56,387 bases of DNA from Bacteroidaceae bacterium (GCA_017466325.1 JAFTUK010000038.1:1-56387), one strand, 5' to 3'. Numbered from the stretch's first letter, positions 33,087 through 42,602 are shown. A program made the numbers and translations. The notes: generated by a model from the sequence alone, not told the origin.

Positions 33087-34973
33087 ATGGCCACAACAGA
33101 GAAGAACAAGAAGAAATACGAACTCCACAAGCGCAAGTATGTGTTGGGAGGCATTGCGTGCGTAATCATTTTCACATATATCCTCAGGCTCTTCTCCTTG
33201 CAACTGCTCAGCGAGGACTTCAAGGAGAGTGCCGACAGCAATGCCTTCCTGAAGCACATACTGTTCCCTGCCCGTGGTGCCATAACCGACCGCAACGGCA
33301 AGTTGCTGGTGTACAACCAGCCTGCCTACGACATAATGGTGGTGATGAAGGAACAGGTGGGCGTGGATACCGTTGACCTGTGCAATACCCTTGGCATCAC
33401 TCCCGAGTGGTACAAGCGCCGCATGGATGAAATACGCGACCCACGGCGCAATCCCGGCTATAGCCGATACACCCAGCAGTTGTTCATGAGCCAGTTGTCG
33501 GCCGAGGAGTTCAGTACCTTCCGCGAGAAACTCTTCTGCTATCCCGGTTTCTATATACAGAAGCGAAGCATACGCCAATATTCCTACCCCTATGCTGCGC
33601 ACGTCCTTGGCGATGTGGGTGAGGTGGGACCGAAAGACATAGAGCGTGACGGCTATTACCGTAGCGGTGACTACATAGGCAAACTTGGCATAGAGCGTCA
33701 GTACGAGGAACAGTTGCGTGGTGAAAAGGGTGTGGAGATACTTCTCCGCGACTCGCGTGGACGTATCAAGGGACGTTATCAGAACGGCAAGTTCGACGAA
33801 CCTCCCGTTCCCGGCAAGAACCTCACCCTGTCCATAGATGTGGAGTTGCAGGCTCTTGGCGAGCGTCTTATGACGGGCAAGAAGGGTGGCATAGTGGCCA
33901 TAGAACCCTCCACGGGCGAGATACTTTGCATGGTCAGCAGCCCCACCTACGATCCCCGTATGATGGTGGGACGCCAGCGCGGTGCCAACAACAACCTCCT
34001 TTCACGCAATCCCCACAAACCCTTGCTGAACCGTGCCATCATGGGACAGTATCCTCCCGGCTCTACCTTCAAGACCACTCAGGCACTAACCTTCCTGCAG
34101 GAAGGCATCATCACGCCGCAGACGCTTTTCCCGTGTAGCATGGGCTTCCGCTTCAAGGGTCTTACCGTGGGATGCCATGCTCATGGCGCCCCCATTCCCC
34201 TGGTGCCATCTTTGGCCACTTCGTGCAACAGTTACTACTGCTGGGGACTCTTCCAGATGTTCTCCAACCGCAAGAAGTATGCCACCGTGCAGGATGCCAT
34301 GACCAGATGGAAGGACTATATGGTTTCCATGGGCTTCGGCTATGCCCTCGGCGTGGACCTCCCGGGCGAGAAACGTGGCATGATTCCCAACGCTCCGTAT
34401 TACGACAAGGCATACCGCGGGTCGTGGAACGGCCTTACCGTCATTTCCATTTCCATAGGGCAGGGCGAGGTGAATGCCACACCCTTGCAGATTGCCAACC
34501 TTGGCGCCACCATAGCCAACCGTGGTTGGTTCATCACTCCCCATGTGGTTAAGGACATTCAGGACGAGGAGTTGGATACGTTGTACACGACCCGTCGCTA
34601 CACTATGGCCGAACGCTCCAATTACGAATATGTGGTGCAGGGCATGCGCCAGGCGGTGCTTGCCGGTACTTGCCGTGCTGCCAATTCTCCACACTACGAG
34701 GTTTGCGGCAAGACGGGCACGGCACAGAATCCTCACGGTCAGGACCATTCGGCCTTCATGGGCTTTGCCCCGATGAACGACCCCAAGATAGCCATCTGCG
34801 TATATGTGGAGAACGGCATTTGGGGAGCCACGTTCGGTGTGCCGATAGGCTCCCTGATGATGGAACAGTATCTGACCGGCGGTTTGTCCCCGGAGAGTGA
34901 AGAGAAGGCAAAGACTTTTGAGGAACGACATCTAATATCCGTAGACAATGGCTTCGGCAAGCAAGAGAGATAA
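33087..34973 (+). CDS. mrdA: Penicillin-binding protein 2 (elongasome transpeptidase)
   Basis: A 628-residue class B PBP. One helix near 18-38, a pedestal/dimerisation domain (about 50-260), and a transpeptidase domain with S326-T-F-K329, SCN (about residues 377-379) and K542-T-G544. All three catalytic motifs are intact. It cross-links lateral wall peptidoglycan with RodA, whose gene overlaps its 3' end by 26 bp. Confidence 0.97.
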   Translation: MATTEKNKKKYELHKRKYVLGGIACVIIFTYILRLFSLQLLSEDFKESADSNAFLKHILFPARGAITDRNGKLLVYNQPAYDIMVVMKEQVGVDTVDLCNTLGITPEWYKRRMDEIRDPRRNPGYSRYTQQLFMSQLSAEEFSTFREKLFCYPGFYIQKRSIRQYSYPYAAHVLGDVGEVGPKDIERDGYYRSGDYIGKLGIERQYEEQLRGEKGVEILLRDSRGRIKGRYQNGKFDEPPVPGKNLTLSIDVELQALGERLMTGKKGGIVAIEPSTGEILCMVSSPTYDPRMMVGRQRGANNNLLSRNPHKPLLNRAIMGQYPPGSTFKTTQALTFLQEGIITPQTLFPCSMGFRFKGLTVGCHAHGAPIPLVPSLATSCNSYYCWGLFQMFSNRKKYATVQDAMTRWKDYMVSMGFGYALGVDLPGEKRGMIPNAPYYDKAYRGSWNGLTVISISIGQGEVNATPLQIANLGATIANRGWFITPHVVKDIQDEELDTLYTTRRYTMAERSNYEYVVQGMRQAVLAGTCRAANSPHYEVCGKTGTAQNPHGQDHSAFMGFAPMNDPKIAICVYVENGIWGATFGVPIGSLMMEQYLTGGLSPESEEKAKTFEERHLISVDNGFGKQER

Positions 34974-36429
34974 GGAGCAGAGTATTATCCGTAATTTGGA
35001 TTGGTTCACGTTGTTCATCTTCGTGGTCCTCGTGGCTATGGGGTGGATGAGCGTGTGCGGTGCCAGTTACGACTTCGACCAGGGAACCCAGTTGCTGGAC
35101 TTTTCATCCCGAAGCGGCATGCAGATGGTGTGGATTCTCACCTCCCTGGTGCTGGGCAGTATCATCCTGTGTGTAGACGACCGTCTTGTGGAGAGCCTAT
35201 CCTATATTATATATATAGGTTTCATAGTCCTGTTGTTTGTCACGCCCATGCTGGCCCACGACATCAAGGGTAGTTTGTCGTGGATAAAGATAGGCTCGTT
35301 CAGCCTCCAGCCGGCAGAGTTTGCCAAGTTTGCCACGGCGCTTTGTGTGGCCAAGGTGATAAGTTCCTTCAATTTCGACCTTTCCCGTTGGCGCGACCTC
35401 ATTATAAGTGCCATACTTGTTGTTCTGCCCATGGGACTTATCATAATGCAGAAGGAGACGGGTTCTGCTTTGGTCTACCTTGCCTTCTTCCTGATGTTCT
35501 ATCGCGAGGGAATGATAGGCAGCATCCTCTTTGCAGGAGCCGCGGCGGTGTTCTACTTCGTGGTGGGAGTCAGGTTTGCCGATGCTCCCTTGTGGGACAT
35601 ACCCCAAATCAGCATGGGCGAGTTCCTCGTCCTGGCCGGCATACATCTGTTTTCGGCCGGTATGATGTGGGTGTACACCTCGCTGAGAAAACCGTTCCTG
35701 CAGGTTCTGCTCTTCGGAATGTCGGCCTATGTGCTGGCCGTCCTGTATGCCAAGTACCTGATTCCCGTCAATACCTGTTGGGTGCAATGGATTGTGCTTG
35801 CCGTTATGGTGGGCTATCTTTTCTACCTGTCGGTGCGCGAACAGTTGCTTTCATACGCGCTCATAGCCTTGTTTGCCATAGGCAGTACCGGTTTCTTCTA
35901 TTCCGTAAACTATGTGCTCAGCGATGTGCTCCAACCGCATCAGCAGACGCGTATCCGTGTTCTCCTTGGATTGGAGGACGACCCCAAGGGAGCCGGCTAT
36001 AATGTCATCCAGGCAAAGATTGCCATCGGTTCGGGCGGATTGCATGGTAAGGGTTTCCTGAACGGAACCCAGACAAAGTTGAAATACGTGCCCGAGCAGG
36101 ACACCGACTTCATCTTCTGCACGGTAGGAGAGGAACAGGGTTTTGTGGGTAGTGCCCTGGTGCTGGCTATTTTCCTCGTCTTCATCCTCAGGCTCATACA
36201 CCTTGCCGAGCGCCAACCGCTCCGCTTCGGCCGTGTCTACGGGTATTGTGTCATGAGCGTTTTCCTGTTCCACGTCTTCATCAACGTGGGCATGGTGCTG
36301 GGCTTAACCCCCGTCATCGGCATCCCGTTGCCTTTCTTCAGTTACGGCGGTTCCTCCCTGTGGGGCTTCACCATCCTCCTCTTCGTTTTCCTGAGGATAG
36401 ATGCAGCCCGCAACCGTATGCGGCATTAA
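34948..36429 (+). CDS. rodA: Rod shape-determining SEDS glycosyltransferase RodA
   Basis: A 493-residue SEDS protein with about 10-12 helices. Hallmarks are SWIKIGSFSLQPAEFAKFAT (about 110-129), the mid region with PKGAGYNVIQAKIAIGSGGL (about 348-367), PEQDTDFIFCTVGEEQGFVG (about 380-399) and GIPLPFFSYGGSSL (about 460-473). It polymerises lipid II with PBP2. It is somewhat longer than E. coli RodA because of an extra segment near 215-300. It is the last gene of the mre unit. Confidence 0.96.
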   Translation: MASASKRDKEQSIIRNLDWFTLFIFVVLVAMGWMSVCGASYDFDQGTQLLDFSSRSGMQMVWILTSLVLGSIILCVDDRLVESLSYIIYIGFIVLLFVTPMLAHDIKGSLSWIKIGSFSLQPAEFAKFATALCVAKVISSFNFDLSRWRDLIISAILVVLPMGLIIMQKETGSALVYLAFFLMFYREGMIGSILFAGAAAVFYFVVGVRFADAPLWDIPQISMGEFLVLAGIHLFSAGMMWVYTSLRKPFLQVLLFGMSAYVLAVLYAKYLIPVNTCWVQWIVLAVMVGYLFYLSVREQLLSYALIALFAIGSTGFFYSVNYVLSDVLQPHQQTRIRVLLGLEDDPKGAGYNVIQAKIAIGSGGLHGKGFLNGTQTKLKYVPEQDTDFIFCTVGEEQGFVGSALVLAIFLVFILRLIHLAERQPLRFGRVYGYCVMSVFLFHVFINVGMVLGLTPVIGIPLPFFSYGGSSLWGFTILLFVFLRIDAARNRMRH

Positions 36430-36463
36430 GCGCCTCCCTCCTTTGTCGTGGCGGTTCACCCTT

Positions 36464-36525
36464 TGTTGTACTGTCAACAGGACAGTGTTGTCGTATCAAC
36501 AGACCTTTGTTATCGGTGCAACAAA
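36464..36525. repeat. Dispersed GTTG/CAACAG repeat, second site
   Basis: It shares CAACAGGACAGTGTTG (36475-36490) with 25565-25580 and contains further GTATCAACAG and GCAACAAAAA variants of that element. It lies between rodA and the higBA promoter. Confidence 0.6.
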
Positions 36526-36551
36526 AAGTATGCTTCTCGACTGCAAAAATA

Positions 36552-36593
36552 TATTCACTTATTTTGTGAATACGGCGAAGTTATGTATCTTTG
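36552..36593 (+). promoter_or_regulatory. higBA promoter with palindromic operator
   Basis: TTG (36564-36566), 19 nt, TATCTTTG (36586-36593) is a near-perfect Bacteroidota promoter. The inverted repeat TATTCAC-N7-GTGAATA (36552-36572) covers the -33 element, as expected for HigA autorepression. The HigB ATG is 18 bp downstream of the -7 box. Confidence 0.8.
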
Positions 36594-36611
36594 CGTCAAA
36601 ATTCGGTTGTA

Positions 36612-36920
36612 ATGCTCATAGAATACGAGAAAGACTATTTGCAGGAACTCTATGTGTCGGGGAAGTGTAAGAGCAAAAAGTTCAGATTCCAAAAGCAGGT
36701 GGTACAGAAGTATCAAAAGCGAATAGATACGCTGATTGGTGCAACGCGTATGGAAGATTTGTTTGTCTTTAATTCGTTGAATTTCGAAGCCCTCGACAAT
36801 GGCTATTACTCTATCCGCATAGATTATCATTATCGTTTGGAGTTCAAGATAAGGGTTGAAGGTGAAGAAACACTGATAAGCATTTGTACTATTACTGACA
36901 TAACTAACCACTATCAATAG
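36612..36920 (+). CDS. higB: HigB-like toxin (RelE/ParE superfamily)
   Basis: 102 residues from the ATG at 36612; a TTG seven codons upstream lies inside the promoter. The sequence MEDLFVFNSLNFEALDNGYY and then SIRIDYHYRLEFKI matches the plasmid-maintenance killer/HigB fold, a ribosome-dependent mRNA interferase. The antitoxin gene starts 8 bp after its stop, in the toxin-first order typical of higBA. Confidence 0.88.
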   Translation: MLIEYEKDYLQELYVSGKCKSKKFRFQKQVVQKYQKRIDTLIGATRMEDLFVFNSLNFEALDNGYYSIRIDYHYRLEFKIRVEGEETLISICTITDITNHYQ

Positions 36921-36928
36921 AAAGGAAT

Positions 36929-37240
36929 ATGAAAATGGAAATAATCGATAGGCTGCCAACACATCCAGGAGATGTGCTGAAAGAGGAAATAGAATATAGA
37001 GGCATTACCCAAAAGAAGTTTGCAGAACTGTTGGGTGTCCCCTATACTCAGATGAATGAGATACTGAACGGGAAGCGTCCTGTCTCAACAGACTTTGCCT
37101 TGATGGTAGAAGCGGCACTTGGTATTGCCCCCGAGATGTTGATCAATATGCAGAACAGGTACAATATGGCTCTTGCAAGGCAAAAACCTGCATTGCGCTC
37201 TCGTTTGTTTAACATCAGAAAGATGTGTGCTGCTCTTTGA
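36929..37240 (+). CDS. higA: HigA-like antitoxin (XRE family)
   Basis: A 103-residue protein with THPGDVLKEEIEYRGITQKK followed by an HTH_3 motif (FAELLGVPYTQMNEILNGKR). This is the HigA signature. It should neutralise HigB and repress the promoter at 36552-36593. The C-terminal 20 residues are basic. It ends 53 bp before the convergent gldH gene. Confidence 0.93.
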   Translation: MKMEIIDRLPTHPGDVLKEEIEYRGITQKKFAELLGVPYTQMNEILNGKRPVSTDFALMVEAALGIAPEMLINMQNRYNMALARQKPALRSRLFNIRKMCAAL

Positions 37241-37293
37241 TGTTTGAGCGAGTCTGCGAGTTGCTGCAATTACAATAAGCAAAGTGAGGACCA

Positions 37294-37770
37294 TCATCGG
37301 ATGGCCCTCACTTTTATTCCTATGTCTGTGATGTGCGGCAGCACTTCGCGCGACATTATATGGTATAGTTTCATGTCTCCTTTCTGCCCTTTCTTCAGCA
37401 CCAGGGTGGTATCGCTGTGGCTGTATGCTTTCATGGTCACGCCTTTCCCCTTGGAGTAGGCCTCGCTGCTTCCCATTTCTATGCAGACTGTATCCTTGTG
37501 TATCTTTATCGGGGATTGTAGCGACAGTTCCCTGATAAGGTACACCCTCCGGTAGGGGAACTGGTGTGCGCTGCGTATTTCCGTGTCTATGGCATAGCGG
37601 CCTTCCATGTTTGCCGGAGGAAGTTCGAAGGCAATGGTGTCGTTCCTGCTCCATCCGTCCATGCTGATGTGCTTGTACTGGTGTTGGACGATGTCGCCGA
37701 TACAACTACTGAGCAGGAGCGTCAGGATTGCTGCCGTGATTGTCCTTTGCAGAGTTGCCTTGGTTGTCAT
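37294..37770 (-). CDS. gldH: GldH-like gliding motility lipoprotein
   Basis: A 158-residue lipoprotein with a signal peptide and lipobox LLLSSC (Cys about 22). Residues DGWSRNDTIAFELP, FPYRRVYLIREL and HITDIGIKVR match GldH, first described in Flavobacterium gliding. In non-gliding Bacteroidales its role is uncertain. The first 65 bp overlap the 3' end of the ricT gene in another frame, a long overlap implying tight coupling. Confidence 0.82.
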   Translation of the reverse strand: MTTKATLQRTITAAILTLLLSSCIGDIVQHQYKHISMDGWSRNDTIAFELPPANMEGRYAIDTEIRSAHQFPYRRVYLIRELSLQSPIKIHKDTVCIEMGSSEAYSKGKGVTMKAYSHSDTTLVLKKGQKGDMKLYHIMSREVLPHITDIGIKVRAIR

Positions 37771-38872
37771 TGCGCTTGTTCTTCTTCTTTTTCTTCATTT
37801 TCGTGCTTGCCAGTTGGGCGTCAAAGCGTCCCAGGTCTTCCTGTGTGGCAAGGTCTATGGGGCGTGCCTTCTCCTTGTTGGCATCCTTGGACAGGGTGAC
37901 GGGGTTTTCGCCCCTCTTGTTCTGTGCTATGATTTCCATGGCACGCTCTGCCGTGATGGTGGTGATGTTGGCGGCGAAGTGCTTGTCCGAGGAATAGGAG
38001 ACAAGTCCTGCCAGGATGTCAGCCTTGAAGAAGAACCACTCGCCTTCCTGCGTGTTCAGCACTATGTCCCTGTGGGGAAGTTTGCGGCCGGCCTCCATGT
38101 ACTGGTCCACCTCGTAGTTCATGCAGCACTTCAGTTTGGCGCACTGTCCTGCCAGTTTCTGGGGATTGAGCGACAGGTTCTGGAAGCGTGCCGCCGCAGT
38201 GCCCACACTGGTGAAACTCTTTATCCATGTGGAGCAGCACAGTTCTCTGCCGCAAGGGCCGAAACCGCCTATGCGTCCGGCTTCCTGACGTGCGCCTATC
38301 TGCTTCATCTCTATCCTCACGTGGAACACCTCTGCCAGCACCTTGATGAGTTGGCGGAAGTCCACGCGTCCGTCGGCGATGTAGTAGAAGATGGCCTTGT
38401 TGCCGTCGCCCTGATACTCCACATCACCGATTTTCATCTCCAGCCCGAGGTCCTTGGCAATCTGGCGTGACTCTATCATGGTCTGGTGCTCGCGTGCCTT
38501 TGCCTGCTCGTACTTTTCCATGTCGCCCTCCTTTGCCAGGCGATACACGCGCTTTATCTCCTCCTCGCTCTTCAGGTTGGCCTTCTTCACCTGCAGTGCG
38601 GCAAGTGTGCCGGTCAGTGTCACTATGCCTATGTCGTGACCGGGATTGCCCTCCACGGCCACTATGTCGCCTTTCTTCAGTTCCAGTCCGTTGGAGTTGT
38701 GGTAGTATCCCTTGCGGGTGTTCTTGAACTGCACCTCCACCAGGTCCGTCACCTCTGTGTTGTTGGGGATGTCGGCCATGTAGTCGCACACGTTCAGTTG
38801 CGTGTAGTGGTTGGTATGCCACCCCTTGCTGCAAAGGCCGCGTCCTCCGCCTGATATATATTTATGTTCCAT
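37706..38872 (-). CDS. ricT: PSP1-domain protein, RicT/YaaT-like
   Basis: A 388-residue protein. The PSP1 core (about 75-300) carries the cysteine clusters GPCGRELCCSTW and GQCAKLKCCMNYE, the Fe-S ligands of RicT in Bacillus, where RicT works with RicA/RicF in RNA processing. RicA/RicF partners are not seen here. The C-terminal 40 residues are basic and repetitive (KMKKKKKNKRNDNQ) and overlap gldH. Upstream it overlaps holB by 1 bp. Confidence 0.9.
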   Translation of the reverse strand: MEHKYISGGGRGLCSKGWHTNHYTQLNVCDYMADIPNNTEVTDLVEVQFKNTRKGYYHNSNGLELKKGDIVAVEGNPGHDIGIVTLTGTLAALQVKKANLKSEEEIKRVYRLAKEGDMEKYEQAKAREHQTMIESRQIAKDLGLEMKIGDVEYQGDGNKAIFYYIADGRVDFRQLIKVLAEVFHVRIEMKQIGARQEAGRIGGFGPCGRELCCSTWIKSFTSVGTAAARFQNLSLNPQKLAGQCAKLKCCMNYEVDQYMEAGRKLPHRDIVLNTQEGEWFFFKADILAGLVSYSSDKHFAANITTITAERAMEIIAQNKRGENPVTLSKDANKEKARPIDLATQEDLGRFDAQLASTKMKKKKKNKRNDNQGNSAKDNHGSNPDAPAQ

Positions 38873-39969
38873 TATTGTATTAGTAGTACTATCATTTTCA
38901 ATGCAAAGTCAAAGAAGACCATCTTCGGGTTCACGTTCTGCTCTATGTCGCGCTGGCACGCAGACAGTTCTTCCATGATCGGTATTACGTTCTTCTCGTT
39001 CACGAAACGTGCGAAGTTGGTGCTGAAGGCCGCCTCCTCTTCTGTCTCGTAGACCAGTTCCTGACGTTTGAAGTTGTACATGAAGTTCTCCCTGATGAGG
39101 CGCTGGCAGTATTCCAACATCCTTTTCTGTGCCTCGCGTCCCAGGTCGCTCACCTGCTCGCTCCATGCCCTCATGTCCTTTATGCGTCTCATGTAACTCA
39201 ATCGCATCAGTTGCACGAACAGGTCGAAGAACATCTTCTCCTCGCTTTCGGCATCCATACGCTTCAGGGCGGCGGTATAACTGCCCTGTGCCACATGCGC
39301 CATCACCATGGCCTTCTCCATTGTCAGGTTGTATTCTTCGGCCAGGGCCTGTGCGATTTCCTCTTCGGAGAGTGGCGGTATGTTGAGCCTTTGTGTACGG
39401 CTTTGTATTGTGCCCAGCACCTTTTCCGGGTCCTCGCTTACCAGCAGGAAGTATGTTTCCGTGGGCGGTTCCTCTATCAGTTTCAGCAGTTTGTTGGCGG
39501 CCTGCACCATCATCCTTTCGGGCAACCATACCACCACCACGCGGCGTCCGCCACGGCTGGCCTTCAGTTGGAGTTTCTGTTGCAGGGCATCGCTCTCATA
39601 GACGTAGTGCACTATCTGCTGGTTCTCTGCCTTGATGGCAAGGAGCCAGTCCTCCACGTCAAGGTACAGTTTCTCGGACAGCAGTTCGCGCCATTGTGGC
39701 AGGTAGTCGTCAGAAACGGGATGGTCAGTGCTCTTCTTCTTGTACACGGGCAGGGAGAAGTGAAGGTCGGGGTGCGCCCAGTCCCTCAGCATGGCCTCGT
39801 CGCTGCTGTCTTTGCATACAAGCATCTTGGCGAATGCCAGGGCCAGGGGCAACTTGCCGTTCCCCTTTGGACCGCAGAACATCAGGGCATGCGGTATCCT
39901 GCCGGTGCCCAGCATCTCTGTAAGTCTGGCCTTTGTTTCTTCCTGACCTATGATATTGTCGAAGTTCAA
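38872..39969 (-). CDS. holB: DNA polymerase III delta-prime subunit-like
   Basis: A 365-residue clamp-loader AAA+ protein beginning MNFDNIIGQEETKARLTEML. Its P-loop is GPKGNGKL, with leucine where ATPases have Ser/Thr, which fits a non-hydrolysing delta-prime. The sensor region TEPP-like IEEPPTETYFLLVSEDPEKV and SRTQRLNIPPLSEEEI are present. It overlaps metF by 4 bp and ricT by 1 bp. Confidence 0.9.
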   Translation of the reverse strand: MNFDNIIGQEETKARLTEMLGTGRIPHALMFCGPKGNGKLPLALAFAKMLVCKDSSDEAMLRDWAHPDLHFSLPVYKKKSTDHPVSDDYLPQWRELLSEKLYLDVEDWLLAIKAENQQIVHYVYESDALQQKLQLKASRGGRRVVVVWLPERMMVQAANKLLKLIEEPPTETYFLLVSEDPEKVLGTIQSRTQRLNIPPLSEEEIAQALAEEYNLTMEKAMVMAHVAQGSYTAALKRMDAESEEKMFFDLFVQLMRLSYMRRIKDMRAWSEQVSDLGREAQKRMLEYCQRLIRENFMYNFKRQELVYETEEEAAFSTNFARFVNEKNVIPIMEELSACQRDIEQNVNPKMVFFDFALKMIVLLIQ

Positions 39970-40919
39970 TATATTCTTTTTGCTATTTCACAAATACTGT
40001 CCACGGCGCTCACAGTGTAGAAGTGCAGGTTAGGCGCACCCTTGTCCAGAAGTTCGCGGCATTGTTCCACCGCCCATTCTATGCCCACCTGCTTTATCTC
40101 CTCGTCCGTGCGGCATTTCACGGCCTCGCGGTAAAGTGCTTCCGGCAGGTCGCAGTGGAATATCTTGGGCACTATGCTCAGTTGGTTCAGTTTTGCCAAT
40201 GGCTTTATGCCCGGTATGATGGGGATGCTGATGCCCTCCTTTCGGGCACGTTCCACGAAGGAGAAGTACTTCTCGTTGTCGTAGAACAGTTGCGTTACCG
40301 CATATTCGGCACCCAGTTCCACCTTCTTCTTCAGCACGGCCATGTCGCTTTCCATGTTGGCCGCCTCCTCGTGCTTCTCGGGATAGCATGCCACGCCATA
40401 GCGGAAATGCTCTCCGGGACACTTTATCTCCGTGCCGTCAAAGAACTGGCCTCCATTGAACCTTTTTATCTGCTCTATCAGTTCTATGGCATGCGAAGGA
40501 CCGTCGCCGGTGGGTTGGAACATGTGGTCTTCCTTGGCCTTGTCGCCTCTCAGCACCAGCAGGTCGCTGATGCCCAGAAACTGGAGGTCCAGAAGCATAT
40601 ACTCCAAATCCTCTCTTGTGTGTCCGCTGCACACGATGTGCGGCACTACGGGTATGCCGTACCTCTGCTGTATGGCGGCGGCTATGGCTATTGTGCCTGG
40701 GCGGCGTCTCACCCTCTGCCTTTGCATCAGGCCTCCGCCAAGGTCCTTGTACACGAACTCGCTCCTGTGAGTGGTTATGTTTATGTACCGTGGTTCGAAG
40801 ACTTTCAGGCGGTCAATCGTGTTGAACAGTTGTGCCGTTCCGTTGCCTTTCAAAGGTGGTAGGACCTCAAAGGAAAACGGTCTGCTGTTCTTGTCGTGTA
40901 TGAGGTCGATTACCTTCAT
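39966..40919 (-). CDS. metF: Methylenetetrahydrofolate reductase
   Basis: 317 residues from the ATG at 40919 (MKVIDLIHDKNSRPFSFEVL). The frame is open to 41063, but that part is hydrophobic noise through the promoter region. Family blocks include RYINITTHRSEFVYKDLGGG, PHIVCSGHTREDLEYMLLDL and DLLVLRGDK, plus EYAVTQLFYDNEKYF. It reduces methylene-THF to methyl-THF for methionine synthesis. It is the first gene of a metF-holB-ricT-gldH unit and divergent from glmM. Confidence 0.96.
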   Translation of the reverse strand: MKVIDLIHDKNSRPFSFEVLPPLKGNGTAQLFNTIDRLKVFEPRYINITTHRSEFVYKDLGGGLMQRQRVRRRPGTIAIAAAIQQRYGIPVVPHIVCSGHTREDLEYMLLDLQFLGISDLLVLRGDKAKEDHMFQPTGDGPSHAIELIEQIKRFNGGQFFDGTEIKCPGEHFRYGVACYPEKHEEAANMESDMAVLKKKVELGAEYAVTQLFYDNEKYFSFVERARKEGISIPIIPGIKPLAKLNQLSIVPKIFHCDLPEALYREAVKCRTDEEIKQVGIEWAVEQCRELLDKGAPNLHFYTVSAVDSICEIAKRIY

Positions 40920-41078
40920 GTCTGGTATCGCTGTTTGCGCGTTCTTGGGGTTAAAATGCGTGTAAAGGTACGCAAAATATGGTACAGCACAAAGACATTG
41001 GCATAAAAATACTAACAAATAGTGGGTATATTTGTAAGAAATACAGAACATGAACAACGGCATCTAAATAAAAATGTG

Positions 41079-41086
41079 TATATTTG
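41079..41086 (+). promoter_or_regulatory. Possible -7 element, glmM
   Basis: TATATTTG lies 40 bp before the glmM ATG. No TTG at 19-20 nt. Confidence 0.4.
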
Positions 41087-41126
41087 TATGGGAAAAATAA
41101 CATTAACCTAATAAACAACAATACCT

Positions 41127-42518
41127 ATGACACTGATTAAATCCATTTCCGGTATTCGTGGTACCATCGGCGGCAAGGCCGGTGACACCCTCAACCCCCT
41201 TGACATTGTCAAGTTTGTGAGCGCTTATGCAACCGTAATCCGCAAGACTTCTCCCGTAGGTTCCAACAAGATCGTTGTCGGCCGCGACGCACGTATCTCA
41301 GGCGAGATGGTCAAGAACGTAGTATGCGGTACCCTTATGGGTATGGGCTTTGATGTTGTCAACATCGGTTTGGCCAGCACTCCCACCACCGAGGTGGCAG
41401 TTACCATGGAAGGCGCAGACGGCGGTATCATCCTCACTGCAAGCCACAACCCCCGTATGTGGAATGCCTTGAAGTTGCTCAACGAGAAGGGCGAGTTCTT
41501 CAACAAGGAGCAGGGCGAGGAGGTTCTCCGTATTGCCGAGGCAGAGGATTTCGAATATGCAGATGTTGATCATCTGGGCAAGTACACCGAGGACGACTCA
41601 TACGACCAGAAGCACATTGACATGGTGCTGAATCTCGACCTCGTGGACGTAGAGGCAGTTCGCAATGCACACTTCAAGGTTGCTTTCGATGCAGTAAACA
41701 GTGTGGGTGGCGTTATCCTGCCCAAGCTGCTCGAACAGTTGGGTGTGGAGAAGATTACCGGTCTGTTCACAGAGCCTACCGGTGACTTCCAGCACAACCC
41801 CGAACCTCTGGAGAAGAACCTTGTGGAGATTAAGGAACTCATGCAGAAGGGCGAGCACGACATCGCTTTCGTTGTAGACCCCGACGTGGACCGTCTGGCT
41901 CTCTTCTGCGAGGACGGTACCATGTATGGCGAGGAATACACTCTCGTTACCGTTGCCGACTATATCCTGCAGCACACTCCTGGCAATACCGTCAGCAACC
42001 TCAGTTCTACCCGTGCCCTGCGCGACGTTACCAACAAGTATGCCGGTTGCCAGTACAGCGCCGCTGCCGTAGGTGAAGTGAACGTAGTTACCAAGATGCG
42101 CGAGGTTAACGCCGTTATCGGCGGTGAGGGCAATGGCGGTGTCATCTATCCCGCTGCCCACAGCGGTCGCGACGCTCTCGTAGGTATCGCCCTTATCCTT
42201 ACATATCTGGCCAAGAAGGGCATGAAGACCAGCGAACTGCGTGCTACATATCCTCCCTACCAGATTGCCAAGAACCGTATCGACCTCACCGCAGGTACCG
42301 ATGTGGACTCTATCCTGGAGAAGGTAAAGGAACTGTACAAGGACCAGGAGGTCAACGACATCGACGGTGTTAAGATTGACTTCCCCGACAAGTGGGTACA
42401 CTTGCGCAAGTCCAACACCGAACCCATCATCCGCGTCTACTCCGAGGCAAGTACCATGGAGGCTGCCGACCAGTTGGGCAAGGATATCATGGATGTTGTC
42501 TATTCAATGGTAAAGTAA
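41127..42518 (+). CDS. glmM: Phosphoglucosamine mutase-type phosphohexomutase
   Basis: A 463-residue alpha-D-phosphohexomutase. Active-site serine in TASHNP (about residues 110-115), metal loop DPDVDRLALFC (about 252-262), sugar-binding GGEGNGGVIYP (about 331-341), and phosphate loop RKSNTEPIIRVY (about 430-441). It converts glucosamine-6-P to glucosamine-1-P for UDP-GlcNAc. Position next to nagA supports GlmM over a generic phosphomannomutase. A terminator follows. Confidence 0.88.
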   Translation: MTLIKSISGIRGTIGGKAGDTLNPLDIVKFVSAYATVIRKTSPVGSNKIVVGRDARISGEMVKNVVCGTLMGMGFDVVNIGLASTPTTEVAVTMEGADGGIILTASHNPRMWNALKLLNEKGEFFNKEQGEEVLRIAEAEDFEYADVDHLGKYTEDDSYDQKHIDMVLNLDLVDVEAVRNAHFKVAFDAVNSVGGVILPKLLEQLGVEKITGLFTEPTGDFQHNPEPLEKNLVEIKELMQKGEHDIAFVVDPDVDRLALFCEDGTMYGEEYTLVTVADYILQHTPGNTVSNLSSTRALRDVTNKYAGCQYSAAAVGEVNVVTKMREVNAVIGGEGNGGVIYPAAHSGRDALVGIALILTYLAKKGMKTSELRATYPPYQIAKNRIDLTAGTDVDSILEKVKELYKDQEVNDIDGVKIDFPDKWVHLRKSNTEPIIRVYSEASTMEAADQLGKDIMDVVYSMVK

Positions 42519-42554
42519 ATACAACAGATAACGGGATAGTGTCCCGTGGCTGTC

Positions 42555-42585
42555 AGCCCGGGACCACCTCCCGGGCTTTTAATTT
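42555..42585 (+). terminator. Terminator between glmM and nagA
   Basis: AGCCCGGGA (42555-42563) pairs with TCCCGGGCT (42569-42577), followed by TTTAATTTT. Confidence 0.9.
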
Positions 42586-42602
42586 TAAACAAACTCACTA
42601 TT

